Source: Anaerolineae bacterium
GTDB taxonomy: Bacteria; Chloroflexota; Anaerolineae; UBA4142; SHND01
Reading direction: 5' to 3'
DNA length: 52,415 nucleotides
Assembly (NCBI GenBank): GCA_021463195.1
Contig: JAJTXZ010000029.1
Span: 1 to 52,415 of the forward strand
The notes below the pieces were generated by a model that saw only the letters and a list, made by a program, of their open reading frames with translations, made no database searches and had not been told where the DNA came from. Each line of letters starts with the position of its first letter. Position 1 is the stretch's first letter. This document shows, in pieces, positions 17,203 to 26,334 of the stretch. Made by a program: the position numbers and the translations under genes.

Positions 17203-17313
17203 TTATTTCGAGAACGTCAGCCACCATAGGTTGAGTTGTTGAAAAAGACGCGTCCACCAATGCAGTGACTGCTTTTTGCGCGTCGGACGATGGACGGTGA
17301 TGTGTTTTTGCAT
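17203..17313 (-). CDS. Possible 36-residue Trp-rich small protein
   Basis: In the 177-base gap between GlxD and the HcnA-like gene an ATG at 17313 opens a 36-codon frame whose second half is rich in Trp, Leu and Phe (SLHWWTRLFQQLNLWWLTF) with a basic first half. It ends 7 bases before the HcnA-like start, which would allow coupling. There is no convincing ribosome-binding site, and the 5' end overlaps low-complexity repeat. Kept only as a candidate. Confidence 0.2.
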   Translation of the reverse strand: MQKHITVHRPTRKKQSLHWWTRLFQQLNLWWLTFSK

Positions 17314-17372
17314 AGTGGGTTAGTGAGATGGTGCGAGAGTGCGATACGCGATTCCGAATTTCCAATTTCCCA

Positions 17373-18779
17373 TCATCCAAAAAAGCCAAACGCTTCGCCA
17401 AAGGTGTAATCGCTGCCGAGAAATGGAATGCCTGTCATCGCGCACGCTTCGAGCGAGACGGTACGCAAATCTTCGCGTTCGAGGTTGTGAATATTGCTCT
17501 TGCCGCACGCTTTGGCGAGGATAACCGCTTCGTTCGTCAGCGCGGTGAGATAATTGGCGACGCGCTGCGCGTTGAGTTTGATATTAAAACGCGCGCGCAA
17601 TTCTTCTTTTTGCGTGCCGATGCCAAATTCGCAAGCGCCCTTTTCGCATTGCAAACAAACCGTGCAGCCCATCGCGACGAGCGCGCCTGTGCCGACATAT
17701 ACCGCGTCCGCACCGAGCGCAAGCGCTTTTGCCACATCCGCGCCATCGCGAATTCCGCCCGAAACAATCAGCGACACTTCATCTTTCAGTCCCATGTCTT
17801 CGAGCGCACGCGTCGCCTGCACCACCGCCGCGAGCGTTGGCATCCCAAGATGGTCAATCGCGATTTTCGGACCCGCGCCCGTGCCGCCCTGCATCCCATC
17901 AATCACCACGCCGTCCACGCCGACCTTTGCCGCGATTTTCACATCTTCATAGACGCGTCCCGCGCCCACTTTGAGAAAAATCGGTTTTTCGTAATTGGTG
18001 ATTTCGCGCAGCTCTTGCAATTTCACCACGAGGTCGTCCGCGCCAAAAATATCGCCGTGACGCGGATGCGACGCGAGGTCAATGCCCGGCGGCAAACCGC
18101 GAAACGCCGCGACTTCGGCGGACATTTTTTCCGCCATCAAATGCCCCGATAAACCCGGTTTCGCGCCAATGCCAAAAACGAGTTCCACCACATCGGCGAG
18201 TTCGAGATTGCGGAGCGAAAAACCGAAACGGCTCGGCGTGACTTGCACGATTTGACGATACGAATGTTCGCGCTCTTCGGGCAACAATCCGCCTTCGCCG
18301 TTGTTCATTGCCGTGCCGACGCGGCGGCTGCCCATCGCGAGCGCGATTTTTGATTCTTTGCTGATGGCGCCGAACGACATAGGCGCAATCATTATCGGCG
18401 TTTCAATGACGAGCGGTTTTTTGGCATAGCGCGCGCCGAGAACCGTGCGCGTGATTGCGGTTTCGCGGTACGTGTCAACCGGCATCCGCGACAAACCCGC
18501 CGAAAGAAAAACGAGGTCGTCAAAGGTCGGGAGTTTGCGCGTGGTGCCGCAGCCGCGCACGATGTGTTTGCCCGTGCGCGCTTTTTCTTGAATCTCGTGC
18601 ACTGTCGCGGAATTCCAGCCGCCGCCGGTCAAACGCGCGCCCGTCGGTCCGCCGCCGCTGCCGCCCGAGAGAGCTGTCGTCGCGCTCTCGATTTCATTTG
18701 GAAAGCGCAGCGCTTTGGTCGGACAGACGGGAATACATTTGGCGCAATCGGTGCAGAGATTGGTATCGCAGATAACCAT
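17373..18779 (-). CDS. glxD: Ferredoxin-type FMN glutamate synthase domain protein (GlxD/MgsC-like)
   Basis: A 468-residue protein with an N-terminal ferredoxin motif (C9, C12, C15, C19) followed by the FMN-binding TIM barrel of glutamate synthase large subunit: APMSFGAISKESK, LPEEREHSYRQIVQ, GAKPGLSGHLM, VGVDGVVIDGMQGGTGAGP. A C-terminal cysteine patch (CTVCLQCEKGACEFGIGTQ) supplies the [3Fe-4S] cluster. Together with GlxB and GlxC it reconstitutes in three polypeptides what GltB does in one. In rhizobia glxBCD sits with glnT, and in methylotrophs the homologous MgsABC makes N-methylglutamate from methylamine and glutamate. It lies 57 bases downstream of GlxC. Confidence 0.85.
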   Translation of the reverse strand: MVICDTNLCTDCAKCIPVCPTKALRFPNEIESATTALSGGSGGGPTGARLTGGGWNSATVHEIQEKARTGKHIVRGCGTTRKLPTFDDLVFLSAGLSRMPVDTYRETAITRTVLGARYAKKPLVIETPIMIAPMSFGAISKESKIALAMGSRRVGTAMNNGEGGLLPEEREHSYRQIVQVTPSRFGFSLRNLELADVVELVFGIGAKPGLSGHLMAEKMSAEVAAFRGLPPGIDLASHPRHGDIFGADDLVVKLQELREITNYEKPIFLKVGAGRVYEDVKIAAKVGVDGVVIDGMQGGTGAGPKIAIDHLGMPTLAAVVQATRALEDMGLKDEVSLIVSGGIRDGADVAKALALGADAVYVGTGALVAMGCTVCLQCEKGACEFGIGTQKEELRARFNIKLNAQRVANYLTALTNEAVILAKACGKSNIHNLEREDLRTVSLEACAMTGIPFLGSDYTFGEAFGFFG

Positions 18780-18836
18780 AAGAAAGTTTGGATGTTTGAT
18801 TTATGATTTTAGATTTCTGAAATCACAAATCAACAA

Positions 18837-19547
18837 TCATAAATGTTCTAACGCGCGCTCGCGCGATTCAAACTGCGGTTTGAAAATGTGAAAGGTCTGT
18901 TTGCCGCCGCGCGGGACGAGGCAGACAAATTCGCGCGGGTCGGCTTGGATGTTGTTTTCGCCAAAGAGCCATTCCAACGCTTCGTAATCGGCGGGTTCGG
19001 GCGCGCGCACTTGGACATTGCTGCCGGTGCCCGCCGCTGCGCCGCGCCGATAACATATCACGCCGCCGTACATGGATTCTCCGGTATTCGTTCCCACATT
19101 GCCCAAAAGCACGATGCGTCCACCGAGCATCTGCTGTCCGGTCAACATGCCCACGTCGCCGCAGACGACGACAGTTCCGCCTTTGAGGCCGTAACCGACG
19201 CGACTGCCTGCCGACCCGCGCACGAGAACGGTGCCGCCAATCATCGAAGGCGCGAGATTGCTGCCCGCGTTGTTTTGCACAATCAATTTGCCGCCGAGCA
19301 TATTGTCCGCCGCATACCAGCCGACATTGCCCGTCACAAGAACGTTGGGCCCATTCATAAAGCCGCAGCAGTAAAAGCCCGCGCTGCCTTGCACGACGAT
19401 ATCGAGCGCGCCGTGAACGTTGACCGCGATGTTGTGACGCGCGTGCGTGTTGCGTAAAACGACTTGTTCGCCGCCGCCCACCAACGCTTGCAAGCGCGCG
19501 TTGAGGGCGCGTTCATCGAGTTGTTCGAGGTCTAATTCTTGGACCAT
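18837..19547 (-). CDS. glxC: GXGXG-domain glutamate synthase subunit (GlxC/MgsB-like)
   Basis: The 236-residue protein is a right-handed beta-helix with repeated Gly-Gly turns (NVGWYAADNMLGGKL, NNAGSNLAPSMIGGTVLVRG, GDVGMLTGQQMLGGRIVLLG), the GXGXG domain found at the C-terminus of GltB and in FwdC. It bridges amidotransferase and synthase sites in the complex. Its start overlaps the end of the amidotransferase gene by 16 bases, so translation is coupled. A 74-base diverged copy of its middle lies at 15286-15359. Confidence 0.85.
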   Translation of the reverse strand: MVQELDLEQLDERALNARLQALVGGGEQVVLRNTHARHNIAVNVHGALDIVVQGSAGFYCCGFMNGPNVLVTGNVGWYAADNMLGGKLIVQNNAGSNLAPSMIGGTVLVRGSAGSRVGYGLKGGTVVVCGDVGMLTGQQMLGGRIVLLGNVGTNTGESMYGGVICYRRGAAAGTGSNVQVRAPEPADYEALEWLFGENNIQADPREFVCLVPRGGKQTFHIFKPQFESRERALEHL

Positions 19548-20440
19548 ACGCGTACTTCTCCCGGCGCCATTTCCGCCGCGTAAATGTCGGGGTCAACGGC
19601 TTCAAAGGAAACTTGTTCCGAACCGAGCAAAAGCAAACCATTGCGCTGATAATACAAAATCGGTTTGATGCCCAAACGATCGCGCACCGCGCCAATTCCC
19701 GAATCCGTCGCCGCGAGATAACTGAACACGCCGTCGAAATCGTCGAGCGACGCGGTGAGCGCTTCTTGAAACGTCTTGTCCTCGCGCGTCATTTTGTAAG
19801 CGAGATAATGCGCGATGATTTCCGAATCGTTGAACGTTTTGCAGCGCACGCCTTTGGCTTCCAACTTGCGGCGCAGTTTGAAATAATTGGTGAGCTGTCC
19901 ATTATGCACGACAGTGATTTCAGGCATGAGGTCGGAACTGAACGGATGCGCGAAATTCAAGTTGTCAATGCTTTCGGTGGCGAGCCGCGTATGTCCGAGC
20001 GCGTGCTGTCCTTTGACCGCGCGCAAGCCGCCAAATTCCGCGAGCGCGTCCGCTGTGCCGACATCTTTGATGACTTGCATGCAATCGCTCAAACTGTGAA
20101 CGCAGAGCGACGGCTGCGCGTTGATTTCGCGATAGAGCCGTGATGCGTCGCGCGGTTCGCATTGGAGCGTGAGCCGCGCCATCGTATAGGGCGAATTGGT
20201 ACGATACAAATCACATTCGCCCAATTCGGCGAATTCATTCACGATGCGCCGCAGCGTTGGCAAGTCTTCGGTGGCGTTGAATAATGACACCCGCGCCGTG
20301 AGATAGTCGCGCGGCTGACCAAGATACAACGCCGTGCCTGCCGCGTCGCAACCGCGATGCCGAATTTCGTACAGCATTTTGTACAACGCGTCGCCCAAAT
20401 TGATTTCGTCACGAACCATGATTCCCGCAATACCGCACAT
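19532..20440 (-). CDS. glxB: Class II glutamine amidotransferase (GlxB/MgsA-like)
   Basis: A 302-residue Ntn-hydrolase glutaminase. Cys2 (MCGIAGI) becomes the N-terminal nucleophile after Met removal; GHTRLAT near 150 and HNGQLTNYFKLR near 180 are the glutamine-binding elements. It releases ammonia from glutamine, or in MgsA-type complexes contributes to N-methylglutamate synthesis. It has no synthase domain of its own and is first in the overlapping GlxB-GlxC pair, 76 bases after the permease. Confidence 0.88.
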   Translation of the reverse strand: MCGIAGIMVRDEINLGDALYKMLYEIRHRGCDAAGTALYLGQPRDYLTARVSLFNATEDLPTLRRIVNEFAELGECDLYRTNSPYTMARLTLQCEPRDASRLYREINAQPSLCVHSLSDCMQVIKDVGTADALAEFGGLRAVKGQHALGHTRLATESIDNLNFAHPFSSDLMPEITVVHNGQLTNYFKLRRKLEAKGVRCKTFNDSEIIAHYLAYKMTREDKTFQEALTASLDDFDGVFSYLAATDSGIGAVRDRLGIKPILYYQRNGLLLLGSEQVSFEAVDPDIYAAEMAPGEVRVWSKN

Positions 20441-20454
20441 TTGTCGCTCTGCTC

Positions 20455-20519
20455 CGACAATAGACGACGGACAAACGATTGTTGTCTGTCGTCTATTGTC
20501 TGTCGTCTGTCGTCTATTA
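20455..20519. repeat. GTCTGTCGTCTATT low-complexity repeat
   Basis: Imperfect repeats of GTCGTCTATT and GTCTGTCGTCT occupy the gap between GlxB and the permease and reach the permease stop codon. A related stretch occurs near 31670-31703 inside the E2 gene. Confidence 0.75.
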
Positions 20520-22025
20520 CTCTGCCGTCACGCCCGTGTCGTGTCCAAAGCGCGTGTCCACCGGTTCCGCCGAATCCATCGCGCTGAGGTCGCGTCCGAT
20601 TTGCGCCACGAGTCCGGGTTTGGAGATGCGCAACGAGGCAATGTAGAGTATGCCGATGACAATCCACGCGATCGCAACATAAGGCATTGTTTGCATTAAT
20701 GGGTCGGGTTGCGGTTGCAGCGAGCCATACAATGCCGCGCCCGCGCCGACGATGGCGATGAGGGGAACGACAAGATGTTTGAGCAGCGAGTAATCTTGCT
20801 TGAGCTCGCGGCGGAACCAGACGATGCCTGCGACCGAGACAAAGACGTAAATAAGTTCAATCGAAATCGCGCCGATGCCCGCGAGAAAACCGAATTGAAT
20901 GGTGTATGCGGCGACGCCGCCTTCGACTGGCGGAAACATGAGCGCAAAGCCCAACGCGACAATCAGCGCGAGCCCCAACACCGCGCCGTTTGCAATGTGC
21001 GGCGTTTTATATTGAGTGTGCGTGCGCGAGAGAATGCGCGGCAGCGCGCCGTCGCGCGCAATCGCGAACATGACGCGCGAAGAGGCGGTGAGACAACCCA
21101 TCGCCACCGCGAACCCGTCCACAATCGCCGCGAGAAAAACGAGCGTCACAAGCCAGTCGCCGCCATACATGCCGGCGATGCTAAAGAGCGCGGGCGCCGC
21201 GGGGTCTTGCCACACCGCGATTTGTTCAGGCGCAAAACCGAATCCGATCGAATATGCGTATGTGACGAACGTGTAAAGAATGACGGCGGCGGCGACCGTG
21301 CCGACCAATGCCAATGGCATCGCGCGTTTGGGCTTGGCGGTTTCTTCCGCCAACACGGCGGCGGATTCAAAGCCGGTGTACATGAGAATCGCGAAAATCA
21401 TGCCAAAGGTGAGATTGGGAATGCTGCCCACCGCTTCGAACGAAAACGGGTGAAAACTTTGTCCGGTCGCGCCGCCTTTGAAAACGACGTACGCGGCGAG
21501 AGCAATGACCAATGCGACCGAACCGAATACGAGCCATAGCTGCGTGCGCGTCGAAATGCGAATATCAAAGTACGAGAGAAAAAAGAGAATGACGCACAAG
21601 ACAACCGCGACTCCGACCCATAGAAACGGAATCGGCGCCGCGAGCAATCCGACCATCATCAGCCATTCGGTGATCCAACCGGAAACGCCCGCGATGATTG
21701 CAATCGTCAGCAGCAGCGTGGCAAAGAGATAAATCCAGCCGCCCATGAAACCTGTTTCCGGCCCGAACGCTTTGGCGGCGTAATTGTAAATCGCGCCTGC
21801 CGCGTTGACGCGCGTGGCGAATTGCGAAACGACATAGCCGAGCGCGACCATCGTCAAGCCGCCGAGAAAGACCGCGAGGGGTGTTCCCGCGCCCGCGGCG
21901 GTGGCGATATAGCCGGTGAGAAACGCCATGCTCATCACCGGCCCCAAAAATGCCAGCGATTGCGAAATGACATCCCAGGTGCTGAGGACATTTTGCTTGA
22001 GCTGGTTGTGATTTTCTGCGGACAT
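20517..22025 (-). CDS. APC-superfamily amino acid/amine permease
   Basis: A 502-residue integral membrane protein with about twelve hydrophobic helices and the APC-family landmarks near the end of helix 6 (MYTGFESAAVLAEETAKPKRAMP). A strong GAGGAGG precedes the ATG. It lies between the glutamine-synthetase-like ligase (57 bases upstream) and GlxB, so it probably imports the amine or amino acid processed by the cluster. Substrate cannot be read from sequence. Confidence 0.85.
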   Translation of the reverse strand: MSAENHNQLKQNVLSTWDVISQSLAFLGPVMSMAFLTGYIATAAGAGTPLAVFLGGLTMVALGYVVSQFATRVNAAGAIYNYAAKAFGPETGFMGGWIYLFATLLLTIAIIAGVSGWITEWLMMVGLLAAPIPFLWVGVAVVLCVILFFLSYFDIRISTRTQLWLVFGSVALVIALAAYVVFKGGATGQSFHPFSFEAVGSIPNLTFGMIFAILMYTGFESAAVLAEETAKPKRAMPLALVGTVAAAVILYTFVTYAYSIGFGFAPEQIAVWQDPAAPALFSIAGMYGGDWLVTLVFLAAIVDGFAVAMGCLTASSRVMFAIARDGALPRILSRTHTQYKTPHIANGAVLGLALIVALGFALMFPPVEGGVAAYTIQFGFLAGIGAISIELIYVFVSVAGIVWFRRELKQDYSLLKHLVVPLIAIVGAGAALYGSLQPQPDPLMQTMPYVAIAWIVIGILYIASLRISKPGLVAQIGRDLSAMDSAEPVDTRFGHDTGVTAE

Positions 22026-22082
22026 CTTTTCCTCCTCTCGAAAATAGCATAAGGGCGCATCCTTGTGGTCGCCCCACCTGAA

Positions 22083-23438
22083 TCACAAATGAAACGCGTA
22101 CTCGTTAAATTCCCAATCGGTTACGTGCGCGCGGAAACGCTGCGACTCGAGGCGTTTCACCGCGCCAAATGCTTGCACAAAAGAGGGTCCCAATATTTCG
22201 CACAACGCGCGGTCGCGTTCCAATTCATCAACGGCTTGATGCAGATACTGCGGCAGCACGGGCGTGCGCTGCGGATCGGCGTTCGAGTATGCGTCGCCTT
22301 CAAATGGTTTATCCGGTTCCAGTTGATTGACGATGCCGTCCAAGCCCGCCGCGAGCGCGGCGGCAAAGGCGAGGTACGGATTCGCCACACCGTCGGGCGT
22401 GCGATTTTCGACGCGTGTGCCGCCTTTGCGTTCGGGTGGAATGCGAACGTAACACGTGCGATTGTCATAGCCCCATACGACATAGTACGGCGCGAACGCG
22501 CCCGGCACATAGCGTTTGTACGAATTGACCGTCGGCGCGAATACGGCGGTCATGCCGCACGCGTGCGCGAGTTGACCCGCGATGAAATGACGCATCAGGT
22601 CGGACATTTCGTGGTCGCCTTTTGGATCGTAAAAAATATTTTCGCGCGTCACGGGGTCGGCGATGCTCAAGTGCATGTGATAGCCGCTGCCGCCCAGGTC
22701 CGAACGCGGCTTTGCCATGAACGTCGCCATCAAACCATTTTGATACGCAATCTCTTTGACCGCCTGCTTGTAGAAAAAAGTGCGGTCGGCGACATCCAAC
22801 GCTTCGCCGTGGTCGAGATTGATCTCGAATTGTCCGGGAAAAAATTCGTGACTCACCGCGAGCGAACGCAGTCCCATCTCTTCCACCGCGTCGCAAATTT
22901 TGCGCGTGATGCCGTCAGGGTCTACCGTCCCGTTCCACGTATACACCATGCTTGGTTTATCCGAGTAGGTTTGCCATGAACCGTTATCGCGCTTGAGTAG
23001 ATAAAATTCCAATTCGCTGCCCACAATCGGGAGCAAGTCGCGTTTTTCGTATTCGGCGATGATGCGTTTCAGGATATTGCGCGGCGCCATTTCAATCGGC
23101 TCGTCTTGATAGTAGAGGTCGGCAATGACGGCGGCGGTGTGCGGCTCCCACGGCAAAATGGTAAAAGTGCCGAGGTCGAGTCTGGCGGTCATGTCCGCGT
23201 AACCGATTTCTTCGGCGGTCCCGGTGCCGGACGCGGGATTGCCCGCGAGGTCGAGCGCAAAAGTGGGAAAGGCGAATTGAACGCCATGTTCGACGACATG
23301 CGGAAATTGTCGCGCGGGCACCGCTTTGCAGCGCGCGACGCCGTGAAAATCAGAGAATTGAATTTTGACGGTATGAATGTGCGCCGCATCAATTTGGCGC
23401 AAAACTGTTTCGACAAGCGCCGAGTCTTTGACAGACAT
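22083..23438 (-). CDS. Glutamine synthetase-like ligase (GlnT / gamma-glutamylamide synthetase type)
   Basis: A 451-residue member of the glutamine synthetase superfamily with the metal- and glutamate-binding VGSELEFYLL, FFPGQFEINL, GGSGYHMHLS, APTVNSYKRYVPG, and NRTCYVRIPP plus VENRTPDGVANPYLAFAAAL. The ATG at 23438 follows AAAGGAGGTGA; an upstream in-frame ATG at 23468 precedes that site and is rejected. It is shorter and more diverged at the N-terminus than GlnA. Co-occurrence with GlxBCD and an amine permease points to ligation of glutamate with an amine (as in GlnT or gamma-glutamylmethylamide synthetase) rather than bulk glutamine synthesis. This is inference from context. Confidence 0.8.
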   Translation of the reverse strand: MSVKDSALVETVLRQIDAAHIHTVKIQFSDFHGVARCKAVPARQFPHVVEHGVQFAFPTFALDLAGNPASGTGTAEEIGYADMTARLDLGTFTILPWEPHTAAVIADLYYQDEPIEMAPRNILKRIIAEYEKRDLLPIVGSELEFYLLKRDNGSWQTYSDKPSMVYTWNGTVDPDGITRKICDAVEEMGLRSLAVSHEFFPGQFEINLDHGEALDVADRTFFYKQAVKEIAYQNGLMATFMAKPRSDLGGSGYHMHLSIADPVTRENIFYDPKGDHEMSDLMRHFIAGQLAHACGMTAVFAPTVNSYKRYVPGAFAPYYVVWGYDNRTCYVRIPPERKGGTRVENRTPDGVANPYLAFAAALAAGLDGIVNQLEPDKPFEGDAYSNADPQRTPVLPQYLHQAVDELERDRALCEILGPSFVQAFGAVKRLESQRFRAHVTDWEFNEYAFHL

Positions 23439-23739
23439 TCGTTCACCTCCTTTGAAAATGCACAACAAATTTGTCGTGCCAACTATTCATTTCCATTCGC
23501 TGTGGGTGAGCTGCTGGCTCATGGAAAACTCGAATGAGAATCCGAACAAGAAAATTATAAGAAACGAATCTCCCAAATTTCTCCCATGTCACGCAGCCCG
23601 TAGAGACGCAAATTACAAATTTGTGGTACGAACTTCCCAAGATTTTTTCCCAAACGATTCGGGCAACTTCCTCTATGTCCCCACTTCCGCGCGTGTTAAA
23701 AACATAACATGAGAATTGTACAAACGCGGGAGGGGGAAA
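23439..23739. promoter_or_regulatory. Divergent intergenic region with paired ACAAATTTGT palindromes
   Basis: This 301-base gap separates the divergently transcribed ligase and cytochrome c genes and must contain both promoters. The palindrome ACAAATTTGT occurs at 23465-23474 and 23615-23624, each inside a near-identical 20-base direct repeat (ACAAATTTGTnGTnCnAACT), 150 bases apart. These could be operator sites; no clear -35/-10 pair is asserted. Confidence 0.4.
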
Positions 23740-24711
23740 ATGATCGGGAATCTCATCACGCTCGTAATTCTGGTCGGAATCGTCGTGCTGTTTGCATGGC
23801 TGACTTGGCGCGCGTGGAAATCGAAACGCGCGCTTTTGAAATGGGTCGGCGTCGTGGGCGCGGGACTGCTCACTCTGCTGTTCGCGCTGGTGACGCTCGT
23901 AATTGCCAAAGGGTTTTTTGATATGTATCGCCCGTATCCCGTCGCCGCAGTGAATGTTTCGATTGCGGGAACGCCGGAACAGCTCGCGCGCGGCGAATAT
24001 CTTGCGGGGTTCTTGTGCGCGTCCTGTCATTCACAAAATGGCGAACTGCCCTTGACCGGCGGCGGTAACTTGAGCGCAGAGACGGGTATGCCGCTAGGCG
24101 ATGTATACGCGCCCAACATTACACCGGCGGGTAAGCTTCAAGAACTCTCCGATGCGGATCTCTTTCGAATTTTGCGAACCGGCGTCGAACCCGGCGGACG
24201 GCTGACCGGAATGAGTTTTTTCCCGGTGCGCCATTTGAGCGATGACGATGCGAAAGCCATCATTGCCTATTTGCGCCAAGCGCAGCCGGTTCAAGGCGCG
24301 CGTCCACCGCTGAATCCGTCGCCATTGTTCCTCACATTCGTGGGCTTGGGATTCATCAGTCCGCAAGCCGCCGACTCGCCCATCCAGCCGGTTATTGCGC
24401 CGCCAAAAGCGGCGAACAAAGAGTATGGCGAATATGTCGCGAACTTTGGCTCTTGCAGCGACTGTCACGGTCCTGCGCTGGACGGTAACGCGCCGCCGCC
24501 CGCGCCGCCCGGCGCGACAAATCTCACCGTCGTCATGCCGCAATGGTCCAAGGATGATTTTTTCAAGGCGATGCGGACCGGTGTGGATCGCGACGGGCAC
24601 CAAATCAGTCCGCCAATGCCGTGGAAACAAATCGGCAAATTGGATGATGTGGAACTCGAAGCGTTGTACGAATATCTGCACGCTCTCACGCCCACCGTGG
24701 CGAAAAAATAA
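23740..24711 (+). CDS. Membrane-anchored dihaem cytochrome c
   Basis: The 323-residue protein has two N-terminal hydrophobic segments (about 5-23 and 35-56) and two c-type haem motifs, CASCH at 93-97 and CSDCH near 238-242, each at the start of a cytochrome c domain of about 110 residues (alcohol-dehydrogenase-like or c4-like arrangement). Haem attachment occurs outside the membrane, so it is an extracytoplasmic electron carrier. The ATG at 23740 follows GGGAGGGGG; an upstream frame start at 23716 is less likely. It leads a plus-strand group with small membrane proteins. No terminal oxidase is in view. Confidence 0.88.
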   Translation: MIGNLITLVILVGIVVLFAWLTWRAWKSKRALLKWVGVVGAGLLTLLFALVTLVIAKGFFDMYRPYPVAAVNVSIAGTPEQLARGEYLAGFLCASCHSQNGELPLTGGGNLSAETGMPLGDVYAPNITPAGKLQELSDADLFRILRTGVEPGGRLTGMSFFPVRHLSDDDAKAIIAYLRQAQPVQGARPPLNPSPLFLTFVGLGFISPQAADSPIQPVIAPPKAANKEYGEYVANFGSCSDCHGPALDGNAPPPAPPGATNLTVVMPQWSKDDFFKAMRTGVDRDGHQISPPMPWKQIGKLDDVELEALYEYLHALTPTVAKK

Positions 24712-24749
24712 AGTGAGCGAAAGCAAACAATTTCGCCAGAGGTGAATTC

Positions 24750-25238
24750 ATGTACGGAGCAATTGTCTATCTCCACATCGCCGGTCTAATTCTCTTTTTG
24801 CTGGGGCATGGTGGTTCTGCTAACGCTGCCTTTCAAATCAAACATGAGCGCAACCCCGACCGCTTGCGCGCGCTGCTCGATTTGTCGGTGTGGTCATATA
24901 TCGGAATGTACGTGGGCTTGCTCTTGCTCTTGATCACCGGCATCGTCGCGGGGTTTATGGGCGACTATTGGGGCAAGGGCTGGATTTGGGCATCCATCAT
25001 TCTTTTGGTCGCGCTATTTGTCATCATGGGCGTTTATGGTTCGGCGTACTATGGCAAGGTCCGAACCGCCGTTGGGTTACAGCCCTATCGCCGCACCGAG
25101 CAAATGACTTTGGGAAACGCGGCGAGCGCGCAAGAATTGGACGCGCTGCTGAACTCAAATCGTCCCATCATCCTCGCCATCGTCGGTGTGCTTGGACTGC
25201 TCATCATTTTGTGGTTGATGATGTTCAAGCCGTTCTGA
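24750..25238 (+). CDS. Four-helix membrane protein (DUF2269-like)
   Basis: A 162-residue protein with four hydrophobic helices (about 5-22, 47-68, 76-96 and 140-160). Histidines at 9 and 20 lie in or beside helix 1, as in small b-haem or copper-resistance-D-like membrane proteins. GAGG lies upstream of the ATG. It follows the cytochrome gene by 38 bases and may form a membrane redox partner. Family and function are uncertain. Confidence 0.6.
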   Translation: MYGAIVYLHIAGLILFLLGHGGSANAAFQIKHERNPDRLRALLDLSVWSYIGMYVGLLLLLITGIVAGFMGDYWGKGWIWASIILLVALFVIMGVYGSAYYGKVRTAVGLQPYRRTEQMTLGNAASAQELDALLNSNRPIILAIVGVLGLLIILWLMMFKPF

Positions 25239-25272
25239 ATTGCGCGAAAACTTTTTGTCGAGGCAAATAATT

Positions 25273-26319
25273 ATGCCCCTTACCCTCAATCCCTTGGAGC
25301 GTTTTTTCATTTTCACACTGAATCAAGGTCCCGCGATGATGCTCGACATGTACAGCGGACCTGCCACGCGCACCGTGCTGGCGGGAATTCGACTGAATGT
25401 GTTCGAGACGCTGGCAGGGCAACCCGCGACGGCGGAGGAACTCGCGCGGCGTTTGAAGCTGGACGCGCGCGGCGCGGGCATCTTGCTGGAGACATTGACG
25501 GCGTTGCGCTATGTGCAAAAACAAGGCGCGCAATTTCACGTTACCGCGATGACGCGTAAATGGCTCACTGACGCGGGGACGACGAATTTTTCACCGTTCT
25601 ATCGCTTTTGGGGCGCGGTGCTGGAAAACTTGTTTCCGCGTTTGGAAGATGCGATTCGCACAGGCGCGCCGCCGCTCGATTTGTACGAGTGGCTGGAAAC
25701 GCAACCCGAAGTGTCACGCGATTTTCAGGCGGGCTTGATGGCGGGGGCGCGCCTTTTTAAAGAGGGCGTTGCGAACGCAATTCCCGTGCCGCCGTCAGCG
25801 CGCCGCGTGCTGGATATCGGCGGCGGGCACGCGTTATACAGCGTCGCGTTGTGTCAAAAATATCCGCAGCTCTCGGCAGTCGTCTTGGACAGCGCGGACG
25901 CGTTGAGCGTGGGGCGCGAGACGATTCGCGCCGCGCAGCTGGACGAACGCATTGAAACGCGGCAAGGGAATTTTGTGAGCGACGAACTTGGCACAGGTTT
26001 TGACATTGCGCTCCTCTTTAACATCATGCACGGTTTTCGGGCGGAGCAGAATATCGCGCTGCTCAAAAAAGTGCGAACCGCGCTCAATCCGGGCGGGCGC
26101 GTGGTGATTATGGACCAACTCGTTGGGGCAAGCCCCATGCCCATTTTGGAGACGTTCGCTCAAATTTTCGGCATGAGTTTTTTTCTCCTCGTTGGCGGGC
26201 AGGCGTACACATACGATGACATGCGCGGCTGGTTGACCGAAGCGGGATTTGGCAACATTCAACTCAAGCGCAGTTTGAAAGCGGGCGGGATGTTATTATT
26301 TGCAGAGAACTCGAGTTGA
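25273..26319 (+). CDS. O-methyltransferase family 2 protein
   Basis: A 348-residue class I methyltransferase with an N-terminal winged-helix dimerisation region (about 10-100, including AEELARRLKLDARG) and the SAM-binding motif VLDIGGGHALYS near 177-188, followed by VVLDSADAL and a C-terminal GGRVVIMDQL. This is the layout of acetylserotonin/hydroxyneurosporene-type O-methyltransferases. The ATG at 25273 has GAGG about 10 bases upstream. Acceptor substrate unknown; nothing in the neighbourhood defines a pathway. Confidence 0.8.
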   Translation: MPLTLNPLERFFIFTLNQGPAMMLDMYSGPATRTVLAGIRLNVFETLAGQPATAEELARRLKLDARGAGILLETLTALRYVQKQGAQFHVTAMTRKWLTDAGTTNFSPFYRFWGAVLENLFPRLEDAIRTGAPPLDLYEWLETQPEVSRDFQAGLMAGARLFKEGVANAIPVPPSARRVLDIGGGHALYSVALCQKYPQLSAVVLDSADALSVGRETIRAAQLDERIETRQGNFVSDELGTGFDIALLFNIMHGFRAEQNIALLKKVRTALNPGGRVVIMDQLVGASPMPILETFAQIFGMSFFLLVGGQAYTYDDMRGWLTEAGFGNIQLKRSLKAGGMLLFAENSS

Positions 26320-26334
26320 GAGGATTGCATTGCT

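Noticed and set aside
17192-17401. Open frame of 69 codons across the glxD-hcnA gap
   Set aside because: It overlaps the end of glxD and low-complexity repeat, and a better small candidate exists in another frame.
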